Assembly: GCA_029204225.1 (NCBI GenBank)
Contig: CM055106.1
Coordinates: 17,308,149-17,372,148, forward strand
Direction of reading: 5' to 3'
Length of the DNA stretch: 64,000 nucleotides
From: Diphasiastrum complanatum
Taxonomy: Eukaryota > Streptophyta > Lycopodiopsida > Lycopodiales > Lycopodiaceae
Shown: positions 45,038 to 57,399 of the stretch, piece by piece
Numbering within the stretch: the stretch's first letter is position 1
How the letters are laid out: every line of letters begins with the position of its first letter
Made by a program: the position numbers and the translations under genes
The notes under the pieces: model-generated
The model's database searches: none
What the model saw: the letters and a program-made list of their open reading frames with translations, nothing else
What the model was told of the DNA's origin: nothing

Positions 45038-46109
45038 TCATTCTCCTCTTCTTTCTCAGAGACCTCCTCGGTCTAAGGTGAGAGGTGCCTTGGAATAGTT
45101 TTAGCCCATCATCTTGGAGATTCCTCAGAATCAGCCAACATCATCCTCCCCTAATCTGTTGCAAGACCCACTGCAACACATGTTGAATGATATTGCTTTC
45201 GCTTCCATCTTGGCACTTGGAAAAGCGTAGATCTTCTTTCGCTTGCATGAAACCAAGTGTTTATTTCCCAAAAAAATTGTCTTGCAAAACTGAGATCTCT
45301 CAATGACCGATCACATTCCAGCCCGCTTGATGTGTCCTGCTCCCCTTGTCGCTTCATGGACTGTTTTCTTGTACTCATTTTGTTTCCCAGAGCTTCAAAT
45401 ACCTAGAAACTTAATCTATTTCCAAATTGCAATCGCCCTAGGTATTCTTGCGCCTTTGTATAAATTCGAATTCTTGCCAGTCTTCCACCATCATGACATA
45501 ATGAGAAGACATGAATGCCTCTCTATAATAGAGGCGGGCTATCATTTGGTGGTCTTCTTCTGACTGCAGGGCTATGTTGGGACTGATCTTTATAGGATCT
45601 AAGCCTCAATCTCAAAAGCATTCTTGATTCATGAGAAACGCTATGGATCGACAATATTCAGCACTTTCTCGTACGCATAAGTCAGCACTAGACTTATATT
45701 TATGGCCAAAGTCTAGTAGTTGCAGCCTCAAGTCATCTATTATCTCTGAAATCCCTAGAATAACTGGCAAGTTGACATTTTTATTTCACGGTCATTCCGT
45801 CGGCCATGGATTTCTTCTCTTGATTGGCATATAAAAGATGCTTTAGATTAATCTAAGTTTCAAGAACTGGTCCTAGTCATTTGACATCAAGTAGATTGAG
45901 AATCTGAATGGTGTTCATCCGAACTGATGGTTGAATTTAGATGAACACTATTGACTTGCATGTTTCTTGAATGTGAGTGCTTTCAAGAGTGAATCAACCC
46001 GTGAATCCATTGACAGGCTGGATTTAAAACATATATGACAATGTGCATCAAACCATTCTGTTTGATCAGGACAATGAACTAAGAAGATAATCTCACACAA
46101 AATTTGTGA
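45038..46109. other. No recognisable gene
   Basis: Only short frames without motifs. The sequence is the right-hand flank of Ty3-C. Confidence 0.45.
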
Positions 46110-46283
46110 ATACTCTCTCTCTCTCTCTCTCTCTAGGATGGGTGTGAATAGTTTTGGAAAGGTGCTCGGTCCCCCAAAGCCTCTCTCAACTTAGGCATTC
46201 TCTTCCTCTCTTCTCTCTCTTTGTGCTATGCAGGTGAAGGCGGGGTTGACACTCCCAGCATTCTGACCTTATACTACACCTAC
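46110..46283 (+). repeat. LTR fragment of the Ty3-C family, opposite orientation
   Basis: Diverged copy of the last part of the Ty3-C LTR in reverse orientation relative to that element: a (CT)n run (46113-46134), CCCCCAAAGCCTCTCTCAAC, CTATGCAGGTGAAGGC, and an end ACGACACAACA. It is fused directly to copia sequence. Confidence 0.8.
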
Positions 46284-46289
46284 GACACA

Positions 46290-48032
46290 ACACAAACCAA
46301 TCTAACTCTCGATGAAGATGGAGTTGATGAACAAAATCCAAATGATGCTTTTGTTATGTCATCTTTCTTGTTGGATAATCTTGGAGATATTGATCATTGG
46401 TGGATTGATAGTTGAGCTACATCACATATGACATATCATGAGTATTATTCATCATTGATGGCATTTGAAGGTGACAAAAAGGTGATCTACACGGCCAATG
46501 ATGGTGAGTGTGCAATCAAAGGGATTGGCACAATTCCTATTTCTCTTTCTACTAATAGGAATATGAATTTGAAGGATGTTTTGTTCATTCCATATGTCAC
46601 TAAGAACCTTCTTAGCGTGGGTCAAATGCTTGACAAGGGATTCAAAGTGGAGTTTGATGGTGATGTTTGTTTGATCAAGGAGGAGGATGAATTGATTTGC
46701 AAAAGGGAAGATGCAAGGTAAGTTGTTCAAACTTGATGCTTGTGTTGTTGCTAACCAAGTTGGATGTATGGCAAATGATCAAGTGCCAATGCAAGAGGTA
46801 TGACACTAGAGATTGGGGCATCTCAACTACAAGTCATTGGAGGTGATGGCAAAGATGCAAGTTGTGTTTGCTCTTCCCAATTCTTTAACAATCTTGAATC
46901 ATGTTTGTGAGCAATGTGCTTTATCAAAGTCACATAGGTTAACTTACTAGAGATCTACATCAAGATCAAGTAAGCCTTTTCAACTTGTGCATTCGGATAT
47001 TTATGGTGTTATTACAATTAGAATGGAGGTGCTAAAATGTATGTGACTTTTATTGATGATTTAAGTAGATTTTGTTGGGTCTATCTACTAATAAGCAAAT
47101 ATGAGGTGTTTGATGTCTTTGTCAAGTTCAAGATTGCAAGGATGGTTCAATTTTCTACCAAGATCAAGTGCTTGAGCAGTGACAATGGTGGTGAGTACAT
47201 TTCTTCCAAGTTCAAGGCATTTTGTGATGCACATGAGACCAAGAGGGAGTACACAAGCCCAAGGACACCACAACAAAATAGATTGGCGGAGCGGAAGAAT
47301 AAAACCTTATGTGAAGTGCCAAAGCGATGAGGTTAGGTGCCAATCTTCCTAAATGCTTTTGGGATCAAGCTTTGTTGTGTCCTAATTTTCTATTCAATAG
47401 ATGGTCGCGTGTGGTATTGGATGGAAAAACCCCTTTTGAGATGTTTTTTGGTAGAAGGTTGAGTGTCAAGTTTCTCAAAACTTTTGGATGCATTTTCTAT
47501 ATCAACATCACTCTTAATGGTAAGACAAAAGATGATCCATCTTCAAGAAATAGTATTTTTGTTGGTTATAGTGAGGTGAGCAAGGCTTACAATTTTTTTA
47601 TTCCTTCAAATAAGAAAGCGGTCATTGGAAGAGATGTCATTTTTGTTGAGGGAAACTTTCCAAAAGTGTCTTCAAGTGGTGGTGTGGATGTTGGATCTAA
47701 CATTCTTGATGTTGATGACATTGTATGGTTCTTTCGATGGTGATGGTGGAGATGCCTCTCCAAGTCAAGTTCTAAGAAGATTATCAAGGGAAAGACAAAA
47801 ACCTTCAAGGCTCACATATGATGAGAATGGTAAGCAAGTGGAAGTTACTCATTTTGCATTTCTCACATATTTTGGTGAATCTTCTTGTGTAGAGGATGCT
47901 ATGCAAGTGGATGATGGTTTTCATGGAATGGATGCAACTAATGGATCTGGAAAAAAAAATTCTCTGATGGTCAAGTGGAAGATCAAGAAGTTGATTAGAA
48001 AGGGCTTCAACAAGCAAAAGAGAAAATTGTAA
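46290..48032 (+). pseudogene. Copia family B fragment: protease to integrase
   Basis: Close relative of 10926-12200. Protease is WWIDS*ATSHM (Gly codon changed to a stop at 46413), then ITKNLLSVGQMLDKGFKVEF-type sequence with Val in place of Ile, a frameshift near 46720, and GAG-pre-integrase with stops near 46801-46809. The integrase core is complete in motif terms ([21 protein letters not shown]) but split over frames. The post-integrase linker (NGKTPFE-like to NGKQVEVTHFAFL) ends at 48032 before any RT. It keeps the integrase segment that the other B copy lacks. Confidence 0.88.
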
Positions 48033-48748
48033 CTAAATTTGTCTTAATCTTCCTGTAGTTGACTCGAAAACTAATATGGCATTAAGATGTAGGAATCAAC
48101 TATGAAGTGACATGGATTTTAGAGATTTGGAAGATGCACAAAAATCCTAAATGCTCTACAAGGTGATCTGGAGATGTGTAGATAAATAGAAAATTCATTC
48201 TGAAGATACTCGACAATTATGACTCTCGTTAATTAGATGATAAAGAGGAACAAGGAAATATACCAACGGCACAGAGAATTGATAATGTAGAACACTCAAT
48301 AGACAAATCTCGGTTCTACCAACAAAGTGCACAGTCTAATTGACAAAGGCTGAGAAACCAAACTCGAAACATTGTTATTTTTGTTCGAACTTTATTCTTG
48401 TTCGAACATTATTTGAACTCAAAAAATAAACGAACTCTGGAAATAAAACATTATTTTATATCAACCGTCTTAACAGTTAGATCGACTGTTCCAGAAGGAA
48501 GAAGGCCAAAAGACCTGTCTTGTGACAATATAGTTACATGTACACTTACTCATTGAATGCACAAGGCAACAAGAATATACAGAAGTTATTCAATCAGAGT
48601 AGAAACTGCTCTATTAGTACATAGACCAGAATCAGACATGATTGAAGACACTGATATTAGTTTGATTTATTTATCATCGTGTTCTCTAAAGGAGAATTCC
48701 TAGTATTTCTCCTATAGTAGTATTAGGGTTGACACATCCATCAACAAC
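48033..48748 (+). repeat. Possible LTR of copia E
   Basis: Non-coding. The right edge is suggested by ATCCATCAACA followed by TGCATCTGGAGCTTAT, a decayed version of the tRNA-iMet site TGGTATCAGAGCTTAT. The left edge is unknown. Confidence 0.4.
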
Positions 48749-50488
48749 TGCATCTGGAGCTTATTCGGAAGATTAGAAGATGTCTTCAATTAGTAGCATT
48801 CAGTCTAAGATCAGTACGATTTTGGATACAGAATTTTTGAATTACTTAGTCTAGAAGTTAAAGACTTCACTTATACTGAAGCCAGTATATTCAACAGAAG
48901 AGAAGCCAATTACTCCTGGCAAAAAACTTCGTGAATGGAGGGAAAAAAGTGACAAAGTTATAACAATTATTACGTCTTCAGTGAATGACAACATAATGCT
49001 AGATCTTTCATCGACTTCAAATGTGAAAGAATTGTGGGAAGAATTGCAAACCAAGAATGAGACTCGATTATGAAATCAAATCATGTTCTTGGAGGACCAA
49101 TTGACTTACCTGCAATGGGACGACAAAGATTTGACCAATTTCGTATGACAAATGGTGATTCAAAAAAAGCTCTATTTACTCAGAAGAATCAATCTTAGAA
49201 GAAGTTTAAGTCTAAGAGGGAGTCATCTAAGAAGAATGAAAATCGTTTAGATGAATCTAAGACAAATGATCGACAATCAAAAGAACAACAGAATGATTCT
49301 GGTGATAGAAAAATTTGCAACATATGCAAAAGATCAGGTCATACAGAAGACAAGTGGTGGTTGAATCCAAAGATTGATTGTATTCATTGTCATAAATGAG
49401 GTCATGCAGCAGTAGATTGTTATCAAAATTCCAGGAACAAAAAGGAGTAGAATCGAAGCGAACTTTCATATTCAAATTTTGTCAAAGACAAAGCAGAATG
49501 CTTCAGAGAAGCAGAAGAGAGGACGACAAAAAACTTAGCAGCATATGTTTGTGCTGATCTATGTTGTTTGTCAAATTCAAAAATTCAAGAAGTAGTACTT
49601 GCTTCGGGAGCCACCTCACATTTTGTTTCCTCGAAACAAATTTTATCTAACTATAAGAAGATAAATTCTTCGAGACTCATTATACTTGGAGATGGTTCTG
49701 AGCATGAAGTTGATGGAACTGGTGTACTGTGTACTGTGGTTAGACACGAATCAAGGTGACAAGAAACTAGAGGAAGTTCTCTATGTTCCTACTCTCGATA
49801 AAGATCTTCTATGCATAGCAAAGATAGTTGACACAAAAATGTCAGTAACTTTCACAAGGGACTCTTGTATATTGTTCGATGAAGATTCTAATAAGTTACT
49901 AAAGATAACAAAGATGGTAATTTGTATCACTTGAGCATTCGAACTTGAGTCAAGCATGCAAATCAAACTCAAGAATCGACAGATATTTTGTGGCATAAGA
50001 GGTTATGTCACATGAATATAGAAGTCTTGTACCAAGCCAACAAGAGTCAAAGAATTGAAGGATTCAAAATCAAGAGTCGAGATATTCGAACTACCTGCGA
50101 TTTTTGTCTTAAAGGCAAAATGACTCGAACACCTTTCAATAAAGATGTTTATAAAGCAACCAAGTTATTGGAAATTGTACATTCAAATATCTGCTTTATT
50201 CATACAAAATCAGAAGCTTTCAAGAAATTCATTGAGTATACAAATTGGGCTGAGAAGTAGACAGCAGACAGGCAACAAGTTGAAGCAAATTCACACAGAT
50301 CGTGGAGGTGAGTACATTTTCAATGAATTCAAAACTTTCTGTACTGATCGAGGTATTATGCATATGAAGACTGCATTATACACACCTCAACACAATGGAA
50401 TTGTGAAACGAAAAAATCGTACACTAATGGAATTTGACAGGTGTATGATGGCTCATGTGAAAGCACCAAAGCAATTATGGGCGAAATG
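48749..50488 (+). pseudogene. Copia E gag to integrase, cut by a Ty3 insertion
   Basis: Gag from about 48780 reads NYLV*KLKTSLILKP (Trp codon changed to TAG) and KELWEELQTKNETR. Zinc knuckles CNICKRSGHTEDKW (last Cys lost) and CIHCHK*GHAAVDC follow at 49310-49425. Protease is LASGATSHF at about 49600: the catalytic Asp is Ala. Then WHKRLCHMN, the integrase with HSNICF (Asp replaced by Asn) and HTDRGGEY, and PQHNGIVKRKNRTL (Glu replaced by Lys). The frame stops abruptly at 50488 where the Ty3-B LTR begins. The remainder of this copia is not found past Ty3-B; the copia sequence at 61500 repeats the same integrase segment and is a different copy. Confidence 0.85.
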
Positions 50489-51230
50489 TTGGAGGGTTTG
50501 CAAATCCCAAGGCAACCATAACCCTAGTTAATAAGTGAGAGGGATTTGGCACCCTGCGTGTGTAAGTCCAACTCGATGATCACATAGAGACTTGATTAAT
50601 TAAAAAGTTAATAAAAGGAGGTCTTTTTGCGGGACTTTTAATGTCGCAGGGCCTAAATGTCAAGTTAGTGAATAAAGTTGGGTTTCCCTCCAATTTGGAT
50701 AGTTCCCACTCTTTTTTAAATTTGAATAGTTCGGGAGGCAGAAATGGACCAATAGGATTCAAAGGCCAGGGTCCTCCTCTCTACTATAAAAAGGGACCAA
50801 CTCGAGTTTGCCACACATGTACATATCTTTATTTCAAAAAAGCAGATTGGGTCTCTTGTGAAATGGATTTATGAATGTCCTTGCTCTCTATCACTTTTCC
50901 TCCATCTTTCATGCTTTTATTGTGTTTTGCTGATTGTTGGATCTGATTGTTATTGGGATTGCATGTTTTTATACTTTTTATGAGAGAGAAAGGGAGAGAT
51001 AGAAAGAGTAAGCTATCTTCATTTTTGGATCTAGTATTAACGGATGTAGTGTTAATGCTTAGGGTTAGTGGATGGTAGAGTTAGATGTGAATCTTCCATT
51101 CATGCTGAAATCTAAACTATGCTATCTCTCTCATGGGAACGAATCTATGCGTGACAACTAACTTCATCTCCTTGATGTTAGATTGATTAGATCTTGGGTT
51201 GACGATAGGCAAGGAAAGAAACCCACTACA
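50489..51230 (+). repeat. Ty3-B 5' LTR
   Basis: 742 bp, TGTTGGAGGG to CCCACTACA, homologous to the solo LTR at 19036-19744 (opposite strand). A TATAAAAAGG-like box near 50784 may be the core promoter. Confidence 0.9.
50782..50791 (+). promoter_or_regulatory. Possible TATA box of the Ty3-B LTR
   Basis: CTATAAAAAG lies within the LTR and is followed 60-90 bp later by the probable transcribed part; the solo LTR at 19036 has a decayed equivalent (TTTTTTATAG). Assignment is by motif only. Confidence 0.4.
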
Positions 51231-51234
51231 ATTC

Positions 51235-51252
51235 TGGCGCCGTTGTCAGGGA
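51235..51252 (+). other. Ty3-B primer binding site, tRNA-Asp type
   Basis: TGGCGCCGTTGTCAGGGA, two changes from TGGCGCCGTTGCCGGGGA, four bases after the LTR. Confidence 0.93.
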
Positions 51253-52467
51253 GCTATGCCAATTTTTCAGTTTGCAACATATTTGTTGGATGGTTAGCTT
51301 GCATTAGGCATCTTGTTGTGGCATGAATAGTGTTAAATTTGCATTTAAGATTAGTTTGGGAGTGATTTTGCTTGATTTGAGTGAATTTGCTTCTTTGAAA
51401 TCTAATCTGATTTTGGAATAGGAAAAGCTACTCAGATCACCTATCTTAAGATCCATTTGGATTTGAGATATCAGAAAAAACAACAAAAATTGGTCAAATT
51501 TGCCAGATTTTGGTCGAAAGGAGACAAAAATATTCACCAGAGCTGATACTTTTTGCCCTCTTTCAAGAAATGTTTGTTGAGTTGCAGGCACCTTCAGTTT
51601 TGATCACAAAACCTTCAATTTGAAGGGCGAACAATCCTTCCTGGCAGATTTCCAGAAACATCATAAAAACCATAAAAAAACACCAAAAAATCACCAAAAC
51701 CCTAAACATATAGAAAAAGAACCTTCGCCCAATTCATTGCGCATAGGTGTGATTCAGATCTATCTATTGCCAGGTCGGCAAAGAATTATATCAGAAATAG
51801 AAGGTTTCTCAGAGAATCAGTTGTCATATTGTCATATTTTTGCCAAAAAAAAGTCTCTTTTTTACAAAAATACCAGTACTATTTTTTATTCTTCGCCAGA
51901 ACCTTCGCCAAGTTTCTAGATTATTCTATGTATAGTAGTTTACTATTTTTGAGTTCGACGAACATTCATTCTATCCAGATCATAGAAAATCTCTATTTTT
52001 ACCCTTGTCAAACTACAAAATCTATGTTTTTGTGTGCCAGAAACCTTCACCAGTTCTACCCTAGCTTTATTTGTGTCAGATTCTGAGTCTGAGAGTTCGG
52101 AGAAGGTTATTTCCATAGAATTTGTCAGAAAAGCCTGATTAGATAGTTTTTTTTTTTCAAAAATAGCACTACTAAACTTTATCAAGGGAATCTTTGCCTA
52201 GGGAACCTTTTTCATCACTATTTTTAGGTTCTAATTTTCCAGATCAAGTCTTTGTCAAATTTTGGATCAAATCTGATACAATCTGATTTTGATTCTGAGA
52301 ATTTTTTCATTTTTGAGAAGTATCGATTGGTTGATTTTTGGAATCTTTTTCACGATATAGGAATCTGATTCTTGTCAAGTGGAAGTGATCTAGCAGATCT
52401 GATTTGAGATAGTTTTGATTGAAAATCCAGATCCAATTTCATTATTTGCTTGATTTAATCTGTAAAG
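51253..52467 (+). other. Ty3-B untranslated leader
   Basis: About 1.2 kb without a supported gene. It contains scattered, diverged words such as ACCTTCGCC, ACCTTCACC and TCAGATCT but no regular array like that in Ty3-C. Confidence 0.6.
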
Positions 52468-54850
52468 TTGGCTGCCCTTGGAGGTGCTCCTCAGGAAGTC
52501 AATCCAATCATTGTTAGAAGAGCACCCCGTTTGGATCTACCCAAATACAATGGATTAACATATCCAATTAGATTTCTCCAGATCTATTCTGAATCTTATG
52601 AAGTCTATGGCGAAGTTTTTCCCCAAGATAAACTTAAGTTTTTTTCTATGGCCTTAATAGGCGCAGCACAAGATTGGTATTATAATCAAGATGAAACTGA
52701 ACATACAGATTGGAAGACTGTTAAACGAGCTCACCCTTATCACACGGTTCAAACCTCGGAAGTTTATGGAAGACCCTTTTCTACTTTTAAGTAAAATTAA
52801 AATGGGAAAGTGGGAAATGGTTCGAGATTACATTGAACGGGGAAAACGCTTCAAATTTGAGTGCGATCTGAACTGATTAACGAAAATGCCATTAATATGT
52901 GGTTTTTTTTAGGATTACCTAAAAGGATCAAACGTGAGCTGAAACGCCATAATGAGCTAAAACGCCATAATGGGATATCAAGAACCACATTATGGAGGAA
53001 ATCCGGCAGCTAGTCCTTGTCAATATACTCTTGGATACTCAAAATGGTTAGCCTTACCTGCCCCACCAAAACACCTTGCTCCTCCTACCAATTTGATGGA
53101 ACCAGAACCTTACAGAAGTGCCGAGCAATGGAACTATGGTAATGATCAAGAAGGTGGATCTTCAGAATAATATGTTATTTATGCTGCCGTGCAACAACAA
53201 GCGTCTAGAAACTGGACCAGAGCACCACTTGGATGCTTTGCATGTGAAGAAAATCACAGAGTTGCAGAATGTCCAGATAAAAAAAAATTTGTACCATTCT
53301 ATCGTGACTGTGGTTATGGGCATTGCTATAAGGAATGTCCAGCAAGACCGAAGCCACCACCGGCTATAGCTCCTTTAAATTTGATAACAATCAAGCAAAG
53401 ACCAGTAGCTCAGAATAAACCAAGTGTATCCTTGATGGTGGTCACCAGAGCACAGAAGCAGAAAGAACTGGTAACAGATCTAGTACCTACTTATTCTATA
53501 CCATTAATTGATATACCAACAACATCTGGAGTCTATCCAAATCTTCATGCAGAAAAAAGAAGATATCAGGATATGAAGCAATGGATTAAACATCTGCAAG
53601 AAGAAGAGAAGCTTGAAGCTGCCAGAGCAACAACCGAAGTTCGTTCTTCAACATTGCAGTCACTGAAAAATGCAAACAGAACTGCTTTTGTCTATTAAGA
53701 TCAATATTTCATTGGGAGAGTTCCTGAAGTTGGTTCCAAAAGCAAAAGAAGTATTAGCACAAAAGTAACTCAAGTTGAACCAGAAATCCATCAAGAGTCA
53801 ACTTTTTGTGCTGGATTTGAAGAATCTAATGTAGTACTCCATGTCGGAGCAACTTGGGAAAGTGAACAAAAAAATTTCACCCTGCAGATACAGCATAGAC
53901 AATTTCCTAATGAAGCAGCTGTGATAGATGGCGGTTTGGGAGTTAACTTGATTTCTACAAAGCTATGTGTAAAATGGGCCTTACAAAGATAAAACCTGCG
54001 ACGTTTGCCATCAAGCTAGCTAATCAAACAACAGTTCCCGCAAGGAATGGTTGAAGATATACCTGTCAGAATTGCCAGAGTACATTTCGTCATTACTTTC
54101 ATAGTAATGGACTTACCAGAAGCACCAAATGTCTATCGAGTCCTATTGGGACGCCCATGGTTATGAGTTGCACAAGTAATTCATAACTGGGATACCGGAA
54201 AAATTACTTTGGAAAATTGTGAACGTGCAGTCAAGGTTGATCCTATAACTTGGACTATCAAACCGGTGGTTCAAAAAGAGAATGATAATTCATCAACAAC
54301 GGATCATACTTGTGACCGACTAGTAAAAAATTTGGGAGTTCATTATGATTCTCAGACTGATATTGTCAACCGAAATGAAGCTCTTGCAATGATTGACTAC
54401 ACAACAAGATATATGTGTCAACAAGATAATCAGTCAATTTTGAACAAGATTTCATTATTGGATTGAACCTTGGATACACCGATCATGTTTCTAGTGAATG
54501 TGCTGAATGTAGCTTGGATATCAACGGAGCCTATACCAGATCCAATTGAAGATGAATTCAATCCTGTGAGTCATGCCTTGACTTATGATGACAATGAAGA
54601 ACGTACTGATCAACAGATTCTAAATCATATGGATCCGACCAAATTTGGAGTGCGTAATATTCTTGATGAACCATCAATAAAATCGCCAAAAGCAGTTATA
54701 TTGAAAGAAGACAGGATCACAGGGTCAATGACGAAGAAACAAGCCAAGCAACATTATAATACGGTCCTAAAATGGGAAAATCGTCCTCAAAAAGGAAAAG
54801 TCAAGGATGATTCTACAAGTCAGAGTTCTAGCAAGACATCATCGTCTAGG
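52468..54850 (+). pseudogene. Ty3-B gag and protease, several breaks
   Basis: Gag starts about 52468 (MAALGGAPQEVNPIIVRRAP with TTG in the first place) and has LPKYNGLTYPIRFLQIY and QDWYYNQDE, the usual plant gag signature. A frameshift near 52745 moves it to 52800-52876, then GLPKRIKREL at about 52910. Knuckles follow at 53225-53330: CFACEENHRVAEC and YRDCGYGHCYKEC, both 13-residue spacing (the second with Tyr for the first Cys). After a TAA at 53696 the frame goes on to the protease: VIDGGLGVNLIS near 53920 and YRVLLGRPWL near 54140. An acidic spacer follows to the copia A2 insertion. Confidence 0.82.
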
Positions 54851-54852
54851 AA

Positions 54853-54857
54853 GTCTT
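54853..54857. repeat. Target-site duplication of copia A2, left
   Basis: GTCTT, identical to 57395-57399. Confidence 0.93.
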
Positions 54858-55594
54858 TGTGAAGAATTGAAAAAGATTATCTATGTTAGATATAGGGGTC
54901 TTATGTTTTTTACATCAAGCATCTAGGTGTAGGATGTTGATAGGAATAAATTTGGCATAGATGGCAAATTATGCATTTCCACTTGTAATGCCACTATTGA
55001 GCCAAAATAGAGTAAGAGGCTAAACACTTGCCAATTAGAGTGTAGACAAGTGTAAAGTTTTTGTTTGATGAATTCCAAGAGGTCCAATAGGATTTAGAGG
55101 TGGAACCTTGTGAGGTCCAGTAGGAAATTGAGGTGTGCTTGAATATAGTCCAATAGAATTAAGAGGTGCATGGATCAATGATCCAATAGGATCAAGAGGT
55201 GACAAAATATGGTCCAATCATAGTTAAGCATAGTGATAGCTCGTGGACCTACTAGTATCATTGTACTCCTCATTTTGAAGCTAATTGATTTGGTGATTTC
55301 ATGGATTTTGTGAGTTATTGGATTTCTAGCTTTCTCTCTCTACCCGAGAGCTCATGATGCATTTTCTCTCTCTACCCGAGGAGAGCAGCTTGTTTTTACT
55401 TAGATTATTTTTTGAATACTTCCCACACGTGTGAGTGAGAGTTGGAAGTGATTGAATGCATGTAGTAGTGTGTTTCTGCCATAGGATTCAAGATTGATCT
55501 TGAATCTCAATCTAGTCTTGATCTTGGTGCATCTACACACCTTAGGAGGTCACAAGTACATGTAGTGGACAGTCCACACGTGTGAAATTCAACA
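54858..55594 (+). repeat. Copia A2 5' LTR
   Basis: 737 bp. CCAAT boxes at 55031, 55084, 55150, 55183 and 55214, with a mutated CCAGT at 55117, keep the spacing seen in A1. CACACGTGTG palindromes lie near 55426 and 55576. Confidence 0.95.
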
Positions 55595-55607
55595 TGGTAT
55601 CAGAGCC
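55595..55607 (+). other. Copia A2 primer binding site, tRNA-iMet
   Basis: TGGTATCAGAGCC, exact, abutting the LTR. Confidence 0.96.
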
Positions 55608-56296
55608 TACCTAAGGTTACCATGCATTTTGATCCATCTAAGTGAAAAAATTTTCATCAATCTTGAGCTAGAAGTTGTCAAGGCCCATTTTCCTAGCTAT
55701 CTTGTTCAATCTTGGATCAAAAGAGATCAAAAGGACATTGATTGGGTCTAACCTGGTACTGTACGGAATCAGGTGCTCAGACACGTGTGAGGAACATCCA
55801 ATTTCAGTTTGGAAGTTCTCTCTCATGTTTGATCCATTTATCTTGTTTGATAGCTTGTTTTGAAGCTATTTTTGTCTAGTTTCTGTTGCAATCAGTTTCA
55901 TTCATTTGGTTGAGCCAATCAAAATTTATAAGCTTTTGAAGAGGGTTAGGTAGGGCACCTAGACCTGGGTGGACACATTTGGTTTGGTCAAGAGATTGCT
56001 TGGTTGATCCAGAATCACAGTTGTATGCTTGCCAATCTCATCTATATGTGATCTAGGCACTGTTTTGAGATCTTAGCCATTTTGTTTCATGCAATATCAT
56101 TGTATTTGAGTCAAATTTGATTTCTTAGTGTATTTCACACGTGCTAAGAGTGTTAGATCCTAGCTTTGCCTATACTCCATCATTTGATGTGAAATAGATC
56201 TTGTTTTAGAGAGATTTGAGTAGCTAGTGAGAATCAATTCACAAATTGTTGCAAGATCTTTCATAGGAGGAGATAGTACTCAATTATTGGATCCTA

Positions 56297-56956
56297 TTGA
56301 AAGTGTGTAACAACATTTATTGTTCATCATTTGAGTTTTCTTCACTTCAAATGTCTTCAATGGGTTCATCCTTGTTGGAACCAAGTGAAAGATTGACCAC
56401 TTCAAATTATTCAATTTGGAAAATGAGGATGGAGTCCATCTTGATCCTTCAAGACGTGATGGACATAGTTCTTGGCCTTGAAGAAGAACCACAAGTTCTT
56501 CAAGAGGTTCAAAAATACAAAAAGAGAGCTAGGATGGCTCTCCACTACATTAAGATGAATGTCTCTAATGAGATATTGAGGGAGATAGGTACTTGTACAA
56601 CAGCCAAAGAAGCTTGGGATTGTCTCAAGACTATCTATGAGGCTAAGAATACCTCTAGGCTTCTCACTCTTAGGAATCAAATCTTTCAAAGTAGCCAAAA
56701 GAGTGATGAGAGTGCATCTAGTTATGTTTTGAGAGTAAAAGATATTCATAGAGAGCTTGCTTGCATTGGTGATTCCATCAATCAAAATGAGCTAGTTCAA
56801 GTCATTCTCAATGGCTTGAGAAGTGAATTTGATAACCTTGTCCAATCCTATGCCATTAAGGAGGAGCTACCAAGTTTGGAGGCTCTCCAAAGTGTGCTAA
56901 TTTCAGAAGAATCAAGACAAGAGTACAAGCTCTTGAGGATGAATTCAGTCCAATAG
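56297..56956 (+). CDS. Copia A2 gag, truncated before the zinc knuckle
   Basis: 219-residue open frame, MKVCNNIYCSSFEF then MSSMGSSLLEPSERLTTSNY, a UBN2-type capsid domain. It has no nonsense mutation and shows CAA where A1 has the premature TAA. The last residues (after KLLRM) come from LTR sequence at the deletion joint, so knuckle, protease and pol are missing. In-frame Met residues at 56297 and 56351 are both possible starts; A1 shares both. Confidence 0.8.
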   Translation: MKVCNNIYCSSFEFSSLQMSSMGSSLLEPSERLTTSNYSIWKMRMESILILQDVMDIVLGLEEEPQVLQEVQKYKKRARMALHYIKMNVSNEILREIGTCTTAKEAWDCLKTIYEAKNTSRLLTLRNQIFQSSQKSDESASSYVLRVKDIHRELACIGDSINQNELVQVILNGLRSEFDNLVQSYAIKEELPSLEALQSVLISEESRQEYKLLRMNSVQ

Positions 56957-57394
56957 AATAAAGAGGTGCATGGATCAATGATCCAATAGGATCAAGAGGT
57001 GACAAAATATGGTCCAATCATAGTTAAGAATAGTGATAGCTCGTGGACCTACTAGTATCATTGTACTCCTCATTTTGAAGCTAATTGATTTGGTGATTTC
57101 ATGGATTTTGTGAGTTATTGGATTTCTAGCTTTCTCTCTCTACCCGAGAGCTCATGATGCATTTTCTCTCTATACCCGAGGAGAGCAGCTTGTTTTTACT
57201 TAGATTATTTTTTGAATACTTCCCACACGTGTGAGTGAGATTTGGAAGTGATTGAATGCATGTAGTAGTGTGTTTTTGCCATAAGATTCAAGATTGATCT
57301 TGAATCTCAATCTAGTCTTGATCTTGGTGCATCTACACACCTTAGGAGATCACAAGTACATGTAGTGGACAGTCCACACGTGTGAAATTCAACA
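56941..57394 (+). repeat. Copia A2 3' LTR, left side deleted
   Basis: Corresponds to 55142-55594 of the 5' LTR. The joint with gag shows a few shared bases (TGAAT), which fits a microhomology deletion. Confidence 0.92.
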
Positions 57395-57399
57395 GTCTT

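Larger units (their letters stand above)
54858..57394 (+). mobile_element. Copia A2, internally deleted, inserted in Ty3-B
   Basis: Same family as A1. Complete 5' LTR (54858-55594, 737 bp), primer site, leader and gag, then a direct jump from the end of gag into the 3' LTR at about 56941, which lacks its first 284 bp or so. Perfect GTCTT target duplications show that the ends are original, so the deletion happened after or during insertion. The two LTRs differ at about seven positions over the shared 450 bp. Confidence 0.95.
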
